Counted from the first letter of the stretch, positions 48,662 to 57,897 are shown. The stretch: DNA of 64,000 bases from Herbiconiux solani NBRC 106740 (GCF_001571005.1 NZ_BCST01000007.1:248001-312000), one strand, 5' to 3'. Numbers and translations: made by a program. Notes: a model not told the origin generated them from the sequence alone.

Positions 48662-49543
48662 ATGGCATCCGAGTTGCATTTCACCAAGGGTCAGGGCACC
48701 GGCAACGACTTCGTGCTCTTCTCCGACCCCGAGGGTGTCGTCGACCTGAGCCCCGCCCAGATCGCCGCGATCTGCGACCGCCACTTCGGCGTCGGCGCCG
48801 ACGGCGTCATCCGGGCCGTGCGCTCGGCGAACCTCGACGCGGGCGCCGCCGCCCTCGCCGAGGACGAGGGGGCCGAATGGTTCATGGATTACCACAACGC
48901 CGACGGCTCGGTCTCCGAGATGTGCGGCAACGGCATCCGCGTCTACGCCCGCTACCTGATCGAGAACGGCCTGGCCGAGCTCGCCCCCGGTGAGACGCTG
49001 TCGATCGGCACCCGAGCGGGCGTCCGCGACGTGCAGCTCAACAAGCTCGGCTTCCAGGTCGACATGGGCCGGTGGAAGCTCGACGGCGGCGAACCGCTCG
49101 TCCGCGCCAAGAACCTCCAGGTCGCCCGGCCCGGCCTCGGCATCAACGTCGGCAACCCGCACGTGGTCGTGGCCCTGGCCGACGACGACGAGCTCGACTC
49201 CGCCGACCTCGCGTACATCCCGCACCTCGAACCGGCCCCCGTCGACGGCGCGAACGTCGAGTTCGTCGTCCCGGCCGAGCCCCTCGTGCGCGACGCCGTC
49301 GGCCACATCCGGATGCGAGTGCACGAGCGCGGCAGTGGCGAGACGCTCTCCTGCGGAACCGGTGCCGTCGCCGCGGCCTTGGCCACCCGCTACTGGGCCG
49401 GCACCGGGGCCCCGAACCACTGGAACGTCACCGTCCCGGGCGGTGTCGTGGGCGTGCGGATGTTCCCGGCAGAGGACGGCGAGCACGTCGCCCTCTCCGG
49501 CCCCGCCGAGCTGGTCTACGAGGGCGAGCTCGCGCTGGCCTGA
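48662..49543 (+). CDS. dapF: Diaminopimelate epimerase
   Basis: 293 residues. The two catalytic cysteines are in [14 protein letters not shown] and [13 protein letters not shown]-terminus [14 protein letters not shown]. It converts LL- to meso-diaminopimelate for lysine and peptidoglycan. Its last 28 bp overlap the 3' end of the convergent methyltransferase gene. Confidence 0.95.
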   Translation: MASELHFTKGQGTGNDFVLFSDPEGVVDLSPAQIAAICDRHFGVGADGVIRAVRSANLDAGAAALAEDEGAEWFMDYHNADGSVSEMCGNGIRVYARYLIENGLAELAPGETLSIGTRAGVRDVQLNKLGFQVDMGRWKLDGGEPLVRAKNLQVARPGLGINVGNPHVVVALADDDELDSADLAYIPHLEPAPVDGANVEFVVPAEPLVRDAVGHIRMRVHERGSGETLSCGTGAVAAALATRYWAGTGAPNHWNVTVPGGVVGVRMFPAEDGEHVALSGPAELVYEGELALA

Positions 49544-50205
49544 CCCTCGGACGAGGCGTCAGAGCCGGCGGCGGTGCCAGCACCAGAAGCAGCGCCCCGC
49601 GCACGTCGGTGCACCCGCAGCACGCGGTACCCCTTGTTCGTGCTCGCCCGACTCACCGACAGTTCGTCGAGCGCGCCCTCGATCCACCGCTGCAGCGAGT
49701 CCGACCCGAGGTTCTTCTGCACGACGAGCCACGCATCCGACTGCGGGTCGAGCCGTGGCAGCCAGTGCTCGAGCATCGCGTGCAGCTCGTTCTTGCCCAC
49801 CCGGATGGGCGGATTCGACCAGATGGTGCGGAATCCGAGCCCCTCGGGAACATCTTCGGGCCGGCAGGCGTTGACGTTATCGAGGCCTAAAATGTGAGCA
49901 TTCCGTCGAACCAGATCCAGAGCACGTTCGTTGACGTCCACCGCCCACACCGTCGAGCGCGGTGATTCGAGGGCGAGCGTCAGAGCGATCGGTCCCCAGC
50001 CGCACCCGAGATCGAGCAGATTCCCACCGGGTGGGGGAGCAGGGACGTTCGCCAGCAGAACCTGGGTTCCGGCATCGATGCGGTCGGGGCTGAAGATGCC
50101 CGACGCGGTCGTCAGCAGTCGCGGCGACCCCGCCAGCTCGACCGAGATCTCGCGGAGCGACAGCTCCCCGGCGGGTTGTGCCGTGAAGTAGTGCTCGCCA
50201 TCCAT
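49516..50205 (-). CDS. Class I SAM methyltransferase (RsmC/RlmG-like)
   Basis: 229 residues. Motif [16 protein letters not shown], acidic loop [15 protein letters not shown], and NPPIRVGK, the NPP(F/Y/I) catalytic loop of N2-guanine rRNA methyltransferases RsmC/RlmG. It contains one such domain rather than the duplicated RsmC form. The exact rRNA base is not predictable. A TAGATT on the minus strand (50217-50212) ends 6 nt before its ATG, again the leaderless layout. The last 25 residues are Ala/Ser-rich and overlap dapF. Confidence 0.85.
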   Translation of the reverse strand: MDGEHYFTAQPAGELSLREISVELAGSPRLLTTASGIFSPDRIDAGTQVLLANVPAPPPGGNLLDLGCGWGPIALTLALESPRSTVWAVDVNERALDLVRRNAHILGLDNVNACRPEDVPEGLGFRTIWSNPPIRVGKNELHAMLEHWLPRLDPQSDAWLVVQKNLGSDSLQRWIEGALDELSVSRASTNKGYRVLRVHRRARGAASGAGTAAGSDASSEGQASASSPS

Positions 50206-50211
50206 AGAGGG

Positions 50212-50217
50212 AATCTA
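50212..50217 (-). promoter_or_regulatory. -10 box of the methyltransferase gene, leaderless geometry
   Basis: TAGATT on the minus strand, 6 nt from the ATG at 50205. Confidence 0.5.
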
Positions 50218-50236
50218 GCAAACAAGGAGACTAGTC

Positions 50237-51796
50237 TTGACTGCAATGTCAGACCGTAAGACGCCCGAAGACATCCAATCACCGAGCGACGACGTCGTCG
50301 CCCGTGTTCTGGCGAGCGCCGAGAAGCGTTCGAGCGGCTACTCGCTGTTCGAGCAGGGCGCCGCGCAGGCGCTCCAGCGCCCTGAGACCACGGCCGAGTC
50401 GCGCGCCCATGCCGACACCGGGTACGACGGCGACCAGTTCGACCGTGAAGACCGGCAGTCGCTCCGGCGCGTCGCCGGGCTCTCGACAGAGCTCGAAGAC
50501 GTCACCGAGGTCGAGTACCGGCAGCTGCGCCTCGAGAACGTCGTGATCATCGGCGTGTACTCGCAGGGCACTCTTGGCGACGCCGAGAACTCGCTCCGCG
50601 AACTCGCCGCCCTGGCCGAGACGGCCGGCGCGGTCGTGCTCGACGGGCTTTTGCAGCGGCGCCCGCATCCCGACCCCAGCACCTACTTCGGCAAGGGCAA
50701 GGCCGAAGAGCTGCGGGCCATCGTGGCGAACCTCGGCGCCGACACCGTCATCGCCGACACCGAGCTCGCCCCGAGCCAGCGTCGTGCGCTGGAGGACGTG
50801 GTGAAGGTCAAGGTCATCGACCGCACCGCCGTCATCCTCGACATCTTCAGCCAGCACGCCAAGAGCCGCGAGGGCAAGGCGCAGGTCGAGCTCGCGCAGC
50901 TCGAGTACCTGCTGCCGCGACTGCGCGGATGGGGTGACTCGATGTCCCGCCAGGCCGGTGGCCAGGTGGGTGGAGCCGGCGCGGGAATGGGATCGCGTGG
51001 TCCCGGTGAGACGAAGATCGAGCTCGATCGTCGCCGCATCCACACCCGCATGGCGAAGCTGCGCAAGCAGATCAAGGAGATGAAGCCGGCCCGTGAGGCG
51101 AAGCGGGCCAACCGCAAGCGCAACGCGGTGCCGAGCGTCGCGATCGCCGGGTACACCAACGCCGGCAAGTCCTCGCTGCTGAACCGCATCACGGGAGCCG
51201 GAGTGCTGGTGGAGAACTCGCTGTTCGCCACGCTGGATGCGACGGTGCGGAAGAACGAGACCGCCGACGGCCGCCCCTACACGATCGCCGACACCGTCGG
51301 GTTCGTGAGCGCGCTGCCGCACCAGCTGGTCGAGGCCTTCCGCTCGACGCTCGAAGAGGTCGCCGACTCGGACGTGCTGGTGCACGTGGTCGACGCCTCG
51401 CATCCCGATCCCGCGAGCCAGATCACCACGGTCCGCGACGTGATCGGTGAGGCCGGTGCCCGGGACATCCCCGAGATCGTCGTCTTCAACAAGAGCGACC
51501 TCGTCTCGGACGACGACCGGCTCGTGCTCCGCGGGCTCGAGCCCACGGCGATCTTCGTGTCGGCGCGCACCGGCGAGGGCATCCCCGAGCTGCTCGAGCG
51601 GATCGACGGGATCATTCCGAAGCCGAGCGTCGAGGTCGAGCTGCTCGTCCCGTACGAGCGCGGCGATCTGGTGACCCTGCTGCACGAGAAGAACACGGTG
51701 CTCAGCACCGACTACGAGGAGTCGGGCACCCACGTGCGCGCCCTCGTGAACCCGGAGTTCGAGGAGCGCCTGGTGGAGTTCGCGGTCAGCCGCTAG
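50237..51796 (+). CDS. hflX: GTPase HflX
   Basis: 519 residues: the HflX N-terminal domain (ETAGAVVLDGLLQRRPHPDPSTYFGKGKAEELR), a coiled-coil, a Gly-rich turn (GGQVGGAGAGMGSRGPGE), and a GTPase with G1 GYTNAGKSS, DTVGF and NKSD. HflX splits stalled 70S ribosomes. The N-terminal 70 residues are an extension compared with short HflX. TTG at 50237 is chosen because aaggaga ends 7 nt before it; the ATG at 50246 would be 16 nt away. Often found near lexA and miaA. Confidence 0.94.
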   Translation: MTAMSDRKTPEDIQSPSDDVVARVLASAEKRSSGYSLFEQGAAQALQRPETTAESRAHADTGYDGDQFDREDRQSLRRVAGLSTELEDVTEVEYRQLRLENVVIIGVYSQGTLGDAENSLRELAALAETAGAVVLDGLLQRRPHPDPSTYFGKGKAEELRAIVANLGADTVIADTELAPSQRRALEDVVKVKVIDRTAVILDIFSQHAKSREGKAQVELAQLEYLLPRLRGWGDSMSRQAGGQVGGAGAGMGSRGPGETKIELDRRRIHTRMAKLRKQIKEMKPAREAKRANRKRNAVPSVAIAGYTNAGKSSLLNRITGAGVLVENSLFATLDATVRKNETADGRPYTIADTVGFVSALPHQLVEAFRSTLEEVADSDVLVHVVDASHPDPASQITTVRDVIGEAGARDIPEIVVFNKSDLVSDDDRLVLRGLEPTAIFVSARTGEGIPELLERIDGIIPKPSVEVELLVPYERGDLVTLLHEKNTVLSTDYEESGTHVRALVNPEFEERLVEFAVSR

Positions 51797-51822
51797 TCGC
51801 TAATCGCTTCCGTTCCGTCTCT

Positions 51823-51876
51823 GAAACGCCGAAACCCGTCCTGGACCTGAGGTCTCGGGACGGGTTTCGACGTTTC
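51823..51876. terminator. Terminator between convergent hflX and lexA
   Basis: cgaaacccgtcc (51830-51841) pairs with ggacgggtttcg (51858-51869); outer gaaacg/cgtttc extends the stem with a small bulge. Confidence 0.75.
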
Positions 51877-51884
51877 CAGCGCGA

Positions 51885-52559
51885 TCAGACCGCCCGGAGC
51901 ACCGCCACGACCTTGCCGAGCACGGTCGCGTAGTCGCCCAGGATGGGCTCGAAGTTGGAGTTGCGGGGGAGCAGCCAGGTGTGGCCGTCGCGCTGGCGGA
52001 AGACCTTCACCGTGGCCTCCTCGTCGAGCATGGCGGCGACGATGTCGCCGTTCTCGGCCGTCTTCTGCTGGCGGATGACGACCCAGTCGCCGTCGCAGAT
52101 CGCCGCGTCGATCATCGACTCGCCGACGACCTTCAGCATGAAGAGGTCGCCGTTGCCGACGAGCTGACGGGGGAGGGGGAACACCTCGTCGACCTGCTGC
52201 TCCGCAGTGATCGGGATGCCCGCGGCGATGCGGCCGACCAGCGGCACCAGGGTGGCATCGCCCACAGGCGGTGCGGAATCGGCGTCCGGCGACGGCGCAT
52301 CCTCGAGAGAGGGGACGTCGATCAGCACCTCCATCGCGCGCGGGCGGTTGGGGTCGCGTCGCAGGTAGCCGCTCAGTTCGAGCTGGTTCAGCTGGTGCGT
52401 GACGCTCGAGAGCGAGGCGAGGCCGACGGCGTCGCCGATCTCGCGCATGCTCGGCGGGTACCCGCGGGAGAGGACCGAGCGCTGGATCACGTCGAGGATG
52501 GCCAGCTGCTTGTCGCTGAGGCTCTTACGGCGCCTGGTGCGCCCCGAGTCGTTCGCCAC
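51885..52559 (-). CDS. lexA: SOS repressor LexA
   Basis: 224 residues. Winged helix at the N-terminus ([44 protein letters not shown]), an acidic linker, and an S24 self-cleavage domain: scissile Ala113-Gly114 in RIAAGIPI, Ser148 in [13 protein letters not shown], Lys185 in EATVKVF. It represses recA, itself and the divergent LysM gene. GTG start at 52559 is the natural N-terminus. Confidence 0.97.
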   Translation of the reverse strand: MANDSGRTRRRKSLSDKQLAILDVIQRSVLSRGYPPSMREIGDAVGLASLSSVTHQLNQLELSGYLRRDPNRPRAMEVLIDVPSLEDAPSPDADSAPPVGDATLVPLVGRIAAGIPITAEQQVDEVFPLPRQLVGNGDLFMLKVVGESMIDAAICDGDWVVIRQQKTAENGDIVAAMLDEEATVKVFRQRDGHTWLLPRNSNFEPILGDYATVLGKVVAVLRAV

Positions 52560-52664
52560 GTCTACCCGCTTTCACTGCTCGTTCCGACTGCTCCACCGCC
52601 GATGTCGGTGGCTGGTGATTGAGTTTCACCGTTGATCGAAACTGTATCCGAGAAGTGCTCGTAT

Positions 52665-52680
52665 ACACACGTATGTTCGA
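52665..52680 (-). promoter_or_regulatory. LexA (SOS) box in the lexA promoter region
   Basis: On the minus strand TCGAACATACGTGTGT matches the SOS consensus at all but two fixed positions and shares TCGAACATAC with the recA box. Confidence 0.8.
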
Positions 52681-52711
52681 GTGTGTCGCAGCGATTTCGG
52701 GGATATTCGAC

Positions 52712-52743
52712 TTGACGAGGCAATTACTCGAAGATATATTCGG
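52712..52743 (+). promoter_or_regulatory. Promoter of the LysM gene with overlapping LexA-like box
   Basis: TTGACG (52712-52717), a 17-nt spacer and TATATT (52735-52740) form one of the best sigma-70-type promoters in the window. A LexA-like site, TCGAAGATATATTCGG (52728-52743), covers the -10, matching most of the SOS consensus but weaker than the lexA box. Confidence 0.7.
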
Positions 52744-52751
52744 AACATGAC

Positions 52752-52787
52752 TTCGCACCGGTGCTCCCGGCCGAGCACCGGTGCGAA
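52752..52787 (+). promoter_or_regulatory. Perfect 15-bp hairpin in the LysM gene 5' UTR
   Basis: ttcgcaccggtgctc (52752-52766) pairs fully with 52773-52787, loop ccggcc. It begins a few bases after the predicted transcription start and ends 6 nt before the ribosome-binding site caggagga. Confidence 0.75.
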
Positions 52788-52803
52788 TCCCTCAGGAGGA
52801 ATC

Positions 52804-53196
52804 ATGAGCATCGCAGCAGCGACCTTGAGCACCACCAGCCGCACCCCGTTCGCCCAGTCGACGGAGCCGCAGGCTTCCACGCCGCGCCTTCGCATCACGC
52901 GCCGCGGCCGTGCCGTCCTCGCCTCGCTCGTGGCCCTGCCCGTGGTCGCCGTCCTCGGCGTGATGGCCATGGTCGGTGGCGGCGGTTCCGCCGTCGCCAC
53001 CGGCGCCACCAGCGGGGTCGACTTCTCCTACCTGACGGTCCAGGCCGGCCAGAGCCTCTGGAGCATCGCCGAGTCGATCGATCCGGATGGCGACCCGCGC
53101 GACGTGATCGCCGAGATCCGCACGCTCAACCAGCTCGAGAACTCCTCGGTGCAGCCGGGGCAGCGCATCGCGATCCCGGCCGACCTCGCCAACTGA
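52804..53196 (+). CDS. LysM-domain membrane protein, probable SOS division inhibitor (DivS/Rv2719c-like)
   Basis: 130 residues: a 36-residue cytoplasmic leader ending in Arg-rich RLRITRRGR, one membrane helix (37-57), a Gly-rich stretch, and an extracellular LysM domain at 77-125 (LTVQAGQSLWSIAESIDP...QPGQRIAIP) that would bind peptidoglycan. Size, topology and position divergent from lexA match C. glutamicum DivS and M. tuberculosis Rv2719c, SOS-induced proteins that delay division. Function here is inferred. Strong ribosome-binding site caggagga at the ATG. Confidence 0.88.
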   Translation: MSIAAATLSTTSRTPFAQSTEPQASTPRLRITRRGRAVLASLVALPVVAVLGVMAMVGGGGSAVATGATSGVDFSYLTVQAGQSLWSIAESIDPDGDPRDVIAEIRTLNQLENSSVQPGQRIAIPADLAN

Positions 53197-53228
53197 TTCG
53201 GCCCCACTCCAGTTCGGCCCCACTCCAG
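53197..53228 (+). repeat. 16-bp tandem duplication after the LysM stop
   Basis: ttcggccccactccag occurs twice back to back, directly after the TGA. The following 148 bp to hisC hold an inverted repeat cgagaagtc (53267-53275) / gacttctcg (53314-53322) and a smaller hairpin inside it. Confidence 0.7.
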
Positions 53229-53364
53229 GTGGGTAGCCGATCTCGCATCGTCAGCCCCACGTGCGCCGAGAAGTCGGTTTTACGTCCAACCGAGGCACTT
53301 TGGACATGAAAGTGACTTCTCGCGAAGGCAAACGCAGTCTGCGGGCCGTCACGCGCGGGCTCGG

Positions 53365-53370
53365 TAGAAT
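53365..53370 (+). promoter_or_regulatory. -10 box of hisC, leaderless geometry
   Basis: TAGAAT ends 6 nt before the GTG at 53377. Confidence 0.55.
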
Positions 53371-53376
53371 TCTCCG

Positions 53377-54468
53377 GTGACCTCCCTCGACGAGCTGCCC
53401 ATCCGAGACGACCTCCGCGGTCTCGAGCCGTACGGCGCACCGCACCTCCACCTCCCGGTCGAGCTGAACGTCAACGAGAACACGCACCCGATCCCGGAAG
53501 ACGTCGCCCGCGACATCATCGAGTCGATCGCCCGCGAGCTGATCACCGTCAACCGGTACCCGGATCGGGAGTTCACGGCGCTCCGCGAATCCCTCGCCGC
53601 CTACCTCGACAGCATCGAGCCGGGTGCCGGGCTCACCGCCGCGAACATCTGGGCCGCGAACGGGTCGAACGAGGTCCTCCAGCAGATCCTCATGGCTTTC
53701 GGTGGCCCAGGTCGCTCCGTCCTGGGCTTCCCTCCCACCTATTCGATGCACTCGATCATCGCCCGGGCGACCGGCACCGAGTGGATCGCGGGGGAGCGCG
53801 ACGACGACTTTCTGATCTCACCCGAGACCGCGGTGCGCTGGGTCGAGCAGACTCGGCCAGACATCGTCTTCTTCTGCTCCCCGAACAACCCCACGGGCAC
53901 CCCCCTCGGCCTCGACACGATCGCCGCGGCCTACGACGCCTTCGACGGGATCGTCGTGGTCGACGAGGCCTACGCCGAGTTCACCCCGAGCGGCGAGCCC
54001 ACCGCGCTCTCCCTCCTCGAGGGCCGCCCGCGCCTGATCGTCTCGCGCACCATGAGCAAGGCCTTCGCCTTCGCCGGCGCCCGGCTCGGTTACCTCGCCG
54101 CAGACCCGGCGGTGACGGATGCGCTGCGTCTGGTCCGCCTGCCGTACCACCTGTCCGCGCTCACCCAGGCCGCGGCGGTCGCCGCCCTCGCGCACGCCCC
54201 CGAGATGCTCGCGATGGTCGACGACATCAAGGCGCAGCGTGATCGCATGATCGAGGTGCTCACCGAGCTCGGCTACAGCCCGTGGCCGAGCCAGGCCAAC
54301 TTCGTGCTGTTCGGCGGGGTCGACGACCCCGAGGCGCTCTGGCAGCAGTTGCTCGACCGCGGGATCATCATCCGCAACCTGAGCATCCCGGGCCACCTGC
54401 GGGTGAGTGCCGGTACCGCCGCCGAGACCACCGCCTTCCTCGACGCCATGCGCGACCTCACGGCCTGA
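53377..54468 (+). CDS. hisC: Histidinol-phosphate aminotransferase
   Basis: 363 residues of the fold-type I HisC family. NENTHPIPEDV near the start, GSNEVLQQIL, CSPNNPTGTPL, DEAYAEF, and PLP Lys228 in SRTMSKAFAFAGARLGY. It makes L-histidinol phosphate from imidazole acetol phosphate. First of hisC-hisB-hisH-priA. The stop codon is in the first unit of a 17-bp repeat. Confidence 0.94.
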   Translation: MTSLDELPIRDDLRGLEPYGAPHLHLPVELNVNENTHPIPEDVARDIIESIARELITVNRYPDREFTALRESLAAYLDSIEPGAGLTAANIWAANGSNEVLQQILMAFGGPGRSVLGFPPTYSMHSIIARATGTEWIAGERDDDFLISPETAVRWVEQTRPDIVFFCSPNNPTGTPLGLDTIAAAYDAFDGIVVVDEAYAEFTPSGEPTALSLLEGRPRLIVSRTMSKAFAFAGARLGYLAADPAVTDALRLVRLPYHLSALTQAAAVAALAHAPEMLAMVDDIKAQRDRMIEVLTELGYSPWPSQANFVLFGGVDDPEALWQQLLDRGIIIRNLSIPGHLRVSAGTAAETTAFLDAMRDLTA

Positions 54469-54547
54469 GCCCGCTCACCTCCTGAGCGACTCACCCCCTG
54501 AGCCCGCCCGCCCCCTGAGCCCGCTCACCTCCTGACCCGCCGAGCCC
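54464..54547 (+). repeat. 17-bp tandem repeat between hisC and hisB
   Basis: Four to five imperfect copies of cctgagcccgctcacct, the first containing the hisC TGA (54466-54468). The last merges into the hisB promoter. Confidence 0.8.
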
Positions 54548-54551
54548 TCGG

Positions 54552-54557
54552 TAGGAT
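54552..54557 (+). promoter_or_regulatory. -10 box of hisB, leaderless geometry
   Basis: TAGGAT ends 6 nt before the ATG at 54564, so hisBH can be expressed separately from hisC. Confidence 0.5.
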
Positions 54558-54563
54558 TGACGC

Positions 54564-55169
54564 ATGACCGCACCCCGCACCGCCCGCCTCCAGCGGGAGA
54601 CGAGCGAGTCCAGCATCGAGCTGTCGCTCGACCTCGACGGCACCGGCGTCTCCGACATCCAGACCTCCGTGCCGTTCTACGACCACCTGCTCACGGCGTT
54701 CGCCAAGCACTCGCTGACCGACCTCACAGTCCGGGCGAAGGGCGACATCGAGATCGACGTGCACCACACGGTCGAGGACATCGGGATCGTGCTCGGTCAG
54801 GCGATCCGCCAGGCACTCGGCGACAAGGCCGGCATCTCCCGCTTCGGTGACGCCCTCGTACCCCTCGACGAGGCTCTCGTCCAGGCCGTGGTCGACATCT
54901 CCGGCCGCCCGTTCCTCGTGCACTCCGGCGAGCCCGCCGGCTTCGAGTACCACCTGATCGGCGGCCACTTCACCGGGTCGATGGTGCGGCACGTCTTCGA
55001 GGCGATCACCTTCAACGCCGGCCTCACCGTGCACATCACGGTGCTCGGCGGTCGCGACCCGCACCACATCGCCGAGGCCGAGTTCAAGGCCTTCGCGCGC
55101 GCGTTCCGCCAGGCGAAGGCCTTTGACTCGCTCGTCGCCGGCATCCCCTCCACCAAGGGCGCACTGTGA
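54564..55169 (+). CDS. hisB: Imidazoleglycerol-phosphate dehydratase
   Basis: 201 residues, the monofunctional form without the histidinol phosphatase domain. The two metal-binding His motifs are [14 protein letters not shown] and [17 protein letters not shown], and [13 protein letters not shown] is also typical. Its stop overlaps hisH. Confidence 0.96.
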   Translation: MTAPRTARLQRETSESSIELSLDLDGTGVSDIQTSVPFYDHLLTAFAKHSLTDLTVRAKGDIEIDVHHTVEDIGIVLGQAIRQALGDKAGISRFGDALVPLDEALVQAVVDISGRPFLVHSGEPAGFEYHLIGGHFTGSMVRHVFEAITFNAGLTVHITVLGGRDPHHIAEAEFKAFARAFRQAKAFDSLVAGIPSTKGAL

Positions 55170-55807
55170 CCGACCGCGCACCCCGCGTCGTCGTCCTCGA
55201 CTACGGCAGCGGCAACATCCACTCGGCGGCGAAGGCCCTCGAGCGGGCCGGCGCCGAGGTCGAGATCACGGCGAATCGCGCGGCCGTGATGGAGGCCGAC
55301 GGTCTCCTCGTTCCCGGCGTGGGTGCGTTCAGTGCAGTGATGGAGCAGTTGAACACCGTGCGCGGCGGCGAGTTGATCGAGCGGCGCCTGGCCGGCGGAC
55401 GCCCCGTGCTCGGGATCTGCGTGGGCATGCAGGTCATGTTCGCCGACGGCATCGAGCGCGGCGTCGAGACCGAGGGCCTGGGGGAGTGGCCGGGCACGGT
55501 CGACCTCCTCGAGGCCGAGGTCGTGCCCCACATGGGCTGGAACACCGTCGACGCGCCGGAGGACTCGGTGCTGTTCGACGGCATCCGCGACGAGCGCTTC
55601 TACTTCGTGCACTCCTACGCGGCCCAGGCCTGGGAGCTCGATCCGCACCCGCGCCTGGCGCCGCCCGCGGTCACCTGGGCGCGCCACGGCTCGCGCTTCA
55701 TCGCCGCCGTCGAGAACGGGCCGCTGTCGGCCACGCAGTTCCACCCGGAGAAGTCCGGCGACGCCGGCATCCGCCTGCTCTCGAACTGGATCGGCTCGCT
55801 GCGCTGA
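55166..55807 (+). CDS. hisH: Imidazole glycerol phosphate synthase, glutaminase subunit
   Basis: 213 residues of the class I amidotransferases. The nucleophile Cys is in [10 protein letters not shown] and the His-Glu pair in [19 protein letters not shown] is the HisH N-terminus. It supplies ammonia to HisF, which is not in the window. GTG start overlapping hisB (GTGA). Confidence 0.95.
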   Translation: MTDRAPRVVVLDYGSGNIHSAAKALERAGAEVEITANRAAVMEADGLLVPGVGAFSAVMEQLNTVRGGELIERRLAGGRPVLGICVGMQVMFADGIERGVETEGLGEWPGTVDLLEAEVVPHMGWNTVDAPEDSVLFDGIRDERFYFVHSYAAQAWELDPHPRLAPPAVTWARHGSRFIAAVENGPLSATQFHPEKSGDAGIRLLSNWIGSLR

Positions 55808-55957
55808 CCTCGTTTCGACGTGGCGCACGCCAGTCGCTACGATCGGCGGGGGCCGCATCGGCTCCGCCCGGCGGATCCTTCGGCGCCCGCCCGCCCCACC
55901 GGCCAGACCGATCGTCCGGCACCCTCCTCCCGCATCCCACCGATCGAGGTAAGACCC

Positions 55958-56704
55958 ATGAGTGAGTTCAACAAAGCACCCGGGCTGGTGCTGCTGCCCG
56001 CTGTCGACGTGGCCGGCGGCAAGGCCGTCCGGCTCACCCAGGGAAAGGCCGGCACCGAGACGCACCACGGCGACCCGGTCGACGCGGCCGCCGACTGGAT
56101 CTCGCAGGGCGCCGAGTGGATCCACCTCGTCGACCTCGATGCGGCGTTCGGCCGCGGCAGCAACCTCGCCGTGATCAAGAAGGTCATCCGTCAGGCCAAG
56201 GGCGTCAACGTCGAGGTCTCTGGCGGCATCCGCGACGACGCGAGCCTCGAGACCGCCCTCGACAGCGGGGCCAAGCGCATCAACCTGGGCACGGCCGCGC
56301 TCGAGAACCCCGAGTGGGCCGCCCACGTCATCGCCCGCTACGGCGAGGCGATCGCGGTGGGTCTGGATGTGCGCGGCACGACGCTCGCGGCGCGCGGCTG
56401 GACCGAGGACGGCGGCGACCTCTGGCAGGTGCTCGACCGCCTCGAGGAGGCCGGCTGCGCCCGCTACGTCGTGACCGACGTCACGAAGGACGGCACGCTC
56501 AAGGGCCCGAACGTCGAACTGCTCCGCCAGGTGATGGAGCGCACCTCCCGCCCGGTGGTCGCCTCCGGCGGCATCTCGAGCCTCGACGACATCGCCGAGC
56601 TCCGCGCGCTCGTGCCGCTGGGGCTCGAGGGCGCGATCGTCGGGCGTGCCCTCTACGCGGGCGCCTTCACGCTCGCCGAGGCGCTGGACGTGGCTTCTGA
56701 CTGA
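55958..56704 (+). CDS. priA: Bifunctional HisA/TrpF isomerase PriA
   Basis: 248 residues, a (beta/alpha)8 barrel with catalytic Asp in [15 protein letters not shown] and Asp in [15 protein letters not shown]. In actinobacteria this enzyme does both the ProFAR (histidine) and PRA (tryptophan) isomerisations. The ATG at 55958 has gaggtaag upstream; the frame is open further back without similarity. 150 bp after hisH, a gap with nothing recognisable. Overlaps the next gene. Confidence 0.92.
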   Translation: MSEFNKAPGLVLLPAVDVAGGKAVRLTQGKAGTETHHGDPVDAAADWISQGAEWIHLVDLDAAFGRGSNLAVIKKVIRQAKGVNVEVSGGIRDDASLETALDSGAKRINLGTAALENPEWAAHVIARYGEAIAVGLDVRGTTLAARGWTEDGGDLWQVLDRLEEAGCARYVVTDVTKDGTLKGPNVELLRQVMERTSRPVVASGGISSLDDIAELRALVPLGLEGAIVGRALYAGAFTLAEALDVASD

Positions 56705-57530
56705 CGACGGCGCCGGCGCCGCACCGCACGAGCACAGCGTCGCCGGCAACGCCGCAGGCGCCGGCAACACCGCCGACTCGGCCGGGCAGCCCTGGAAGGG
56801 CCGCCACTTCGAGGCCCACGCCGGCGCCCCGGGTGACGAACCCGACGACGGCACCGCACCCCCCGCGCTCCTGGTCGCCCTCGAGCGCTTCCGCGCCGGA
56901 ACGGCGACCCAGGGCGAGGTGGTGGATGCGCTCCGCTCGGTCCGCGTGCTCGTCCCGCTCGTGGCCCACGCGGGCGACGAAGGTCTGACGGATGCGGGGC
57001 TCCGCGTCGACAAGACCCAGGAACTCTCCCTCGTCACGGTCGGTGGCCCCGACGGTCGTACGGTTCTGCCCGCATTCTCTTCCGTCACGGCACTGTCTGC
57101 CTGGAATCCGAAGGCCCGGCCGATCCCGGTGGACGCGCGCCGCGCCGCTCTGGCGGCCGCCGCCGAGGGAACCGAGCTCATCGTGCTCGACCCCGGTTCG
57201 CCGACCGAATTCGCTCTCCGCCGCCCGGCGGTCTGGGCGCTCGCGCAGGACACCCCGTGGCAGCCCGCCGTCGACGATCCCGCCGTCATCGGGGCGTTCG
57301 AGCGGTCGATCCAGGGCGAACCGGTGGTCGCCGGCATCCTGGTGATCGCGGGCGACGCCCAGGCGCGGCTCAGCGCCCCCGAGCTGGTCGTCGTCCTGGC
57401 GCTCGCACCGGGCCTGGATCAGCAGCAGCTGCAGTCCCTCGTCGCTTCGCTCCAGGAGAACTGGGCCGCCGACGAGGTCATCGCGAACCGCGTCGACTCC
57501 CTGTCGGTGAGGCTGACCGCCCTCAGCTGA
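56646..57530 (+). CDS. SseB family protein
   Basis: 294 residues. From about residue 75 it matches the SseB N-terminal domain ([76 protein letters not shown]), a common actinobacterial neighbour of priA and infC; function unknown. The first 60 residues are low-complexity. The only in-frame ATG lies inside priA (59-bp overlap). A CTG at 56697 would start LTDDGAG and give a short overlap, so it may be the real start. Confidence 0.8.
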   Translation: MPSTRAPSRSPRRWTWLLTDDGAGAAPHEHSVAGNAAGAGNTADSAGQPWKGRHFEAHAGAPGDEPDDGTAPPALLVALERFRAGTATQGEVVDALRSVRVLVPLVAHAGDEGLTDAGLRVDKTQELSLVTVGGPDGRTVLPAFSSVTALSAWNPKARPIPVDARRAALAAAAEGTELIVLDPGSPTEFALRRPAVWALAQDTPWQPAVDDPAVIGAFERSIQGEPVVAGILVIAGDAQARLSAPELVVVLALAPGLDQQQLQSLVASLQENWAADEVIANRVDSLSVRLTALS

Positions 57531-57897
57531 CCGGCCCGGTGTACTTCTCTCCAGGCCCTTCGCCGATCGGGTCCTGAACCGACGACGCCTCACGGAACGC
57601 CAGCTGCAGCGATCGCAATCCGTCGCGGAGCGCCCGCGCGTGCTGGTCGCCCAGGAAGGGCGCGGAGGCCGTGACCAGGCCGGCCAACGCGGTGATCAGC
57701 TTGCGTGCCTCATCCAGATCGGTCTCGATGTCGGGGTCGTCCGAGAGCCCGCACTTGACCGCGGCGGCGCTCATCAGGTGCACGGCGGTCGTGGTGATGA
57801 CCTCGACGGCGGGCACCTCGGCGATGTCCCGCAGGGCGTCCGCTTCGGCCTGGGCCTCGGCGTCGGATCCGGCGTCGAAAGCTGCTGAGTCACTCAT
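57523..57897 (-). CDS. DUF1844 family protein
   Basis: 124 residues matching DUF1844, small helical actinobacterial proteins near infC. AVEVITTTAVHLMSAAAVKCGLSDDP...DLDEARKLITALAGLVTASAPFL is the conserved core. Function unknown. Its 3' end overlaps the SseB-like gene by 8 bp, and it is divergent from infC. Confidence 0.85.
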   Translation of the reverse strand: MSDSAAFDAGSDAEAQAEADALRDIAEVPAVEVITTTAVHLMSAAAVKCGLSDDPDIETDLDEARKLITALAGLVTASAPFLGDQHARALRDGLRSLQLAFREASSVQDPIGEGPGEKYTGPVS

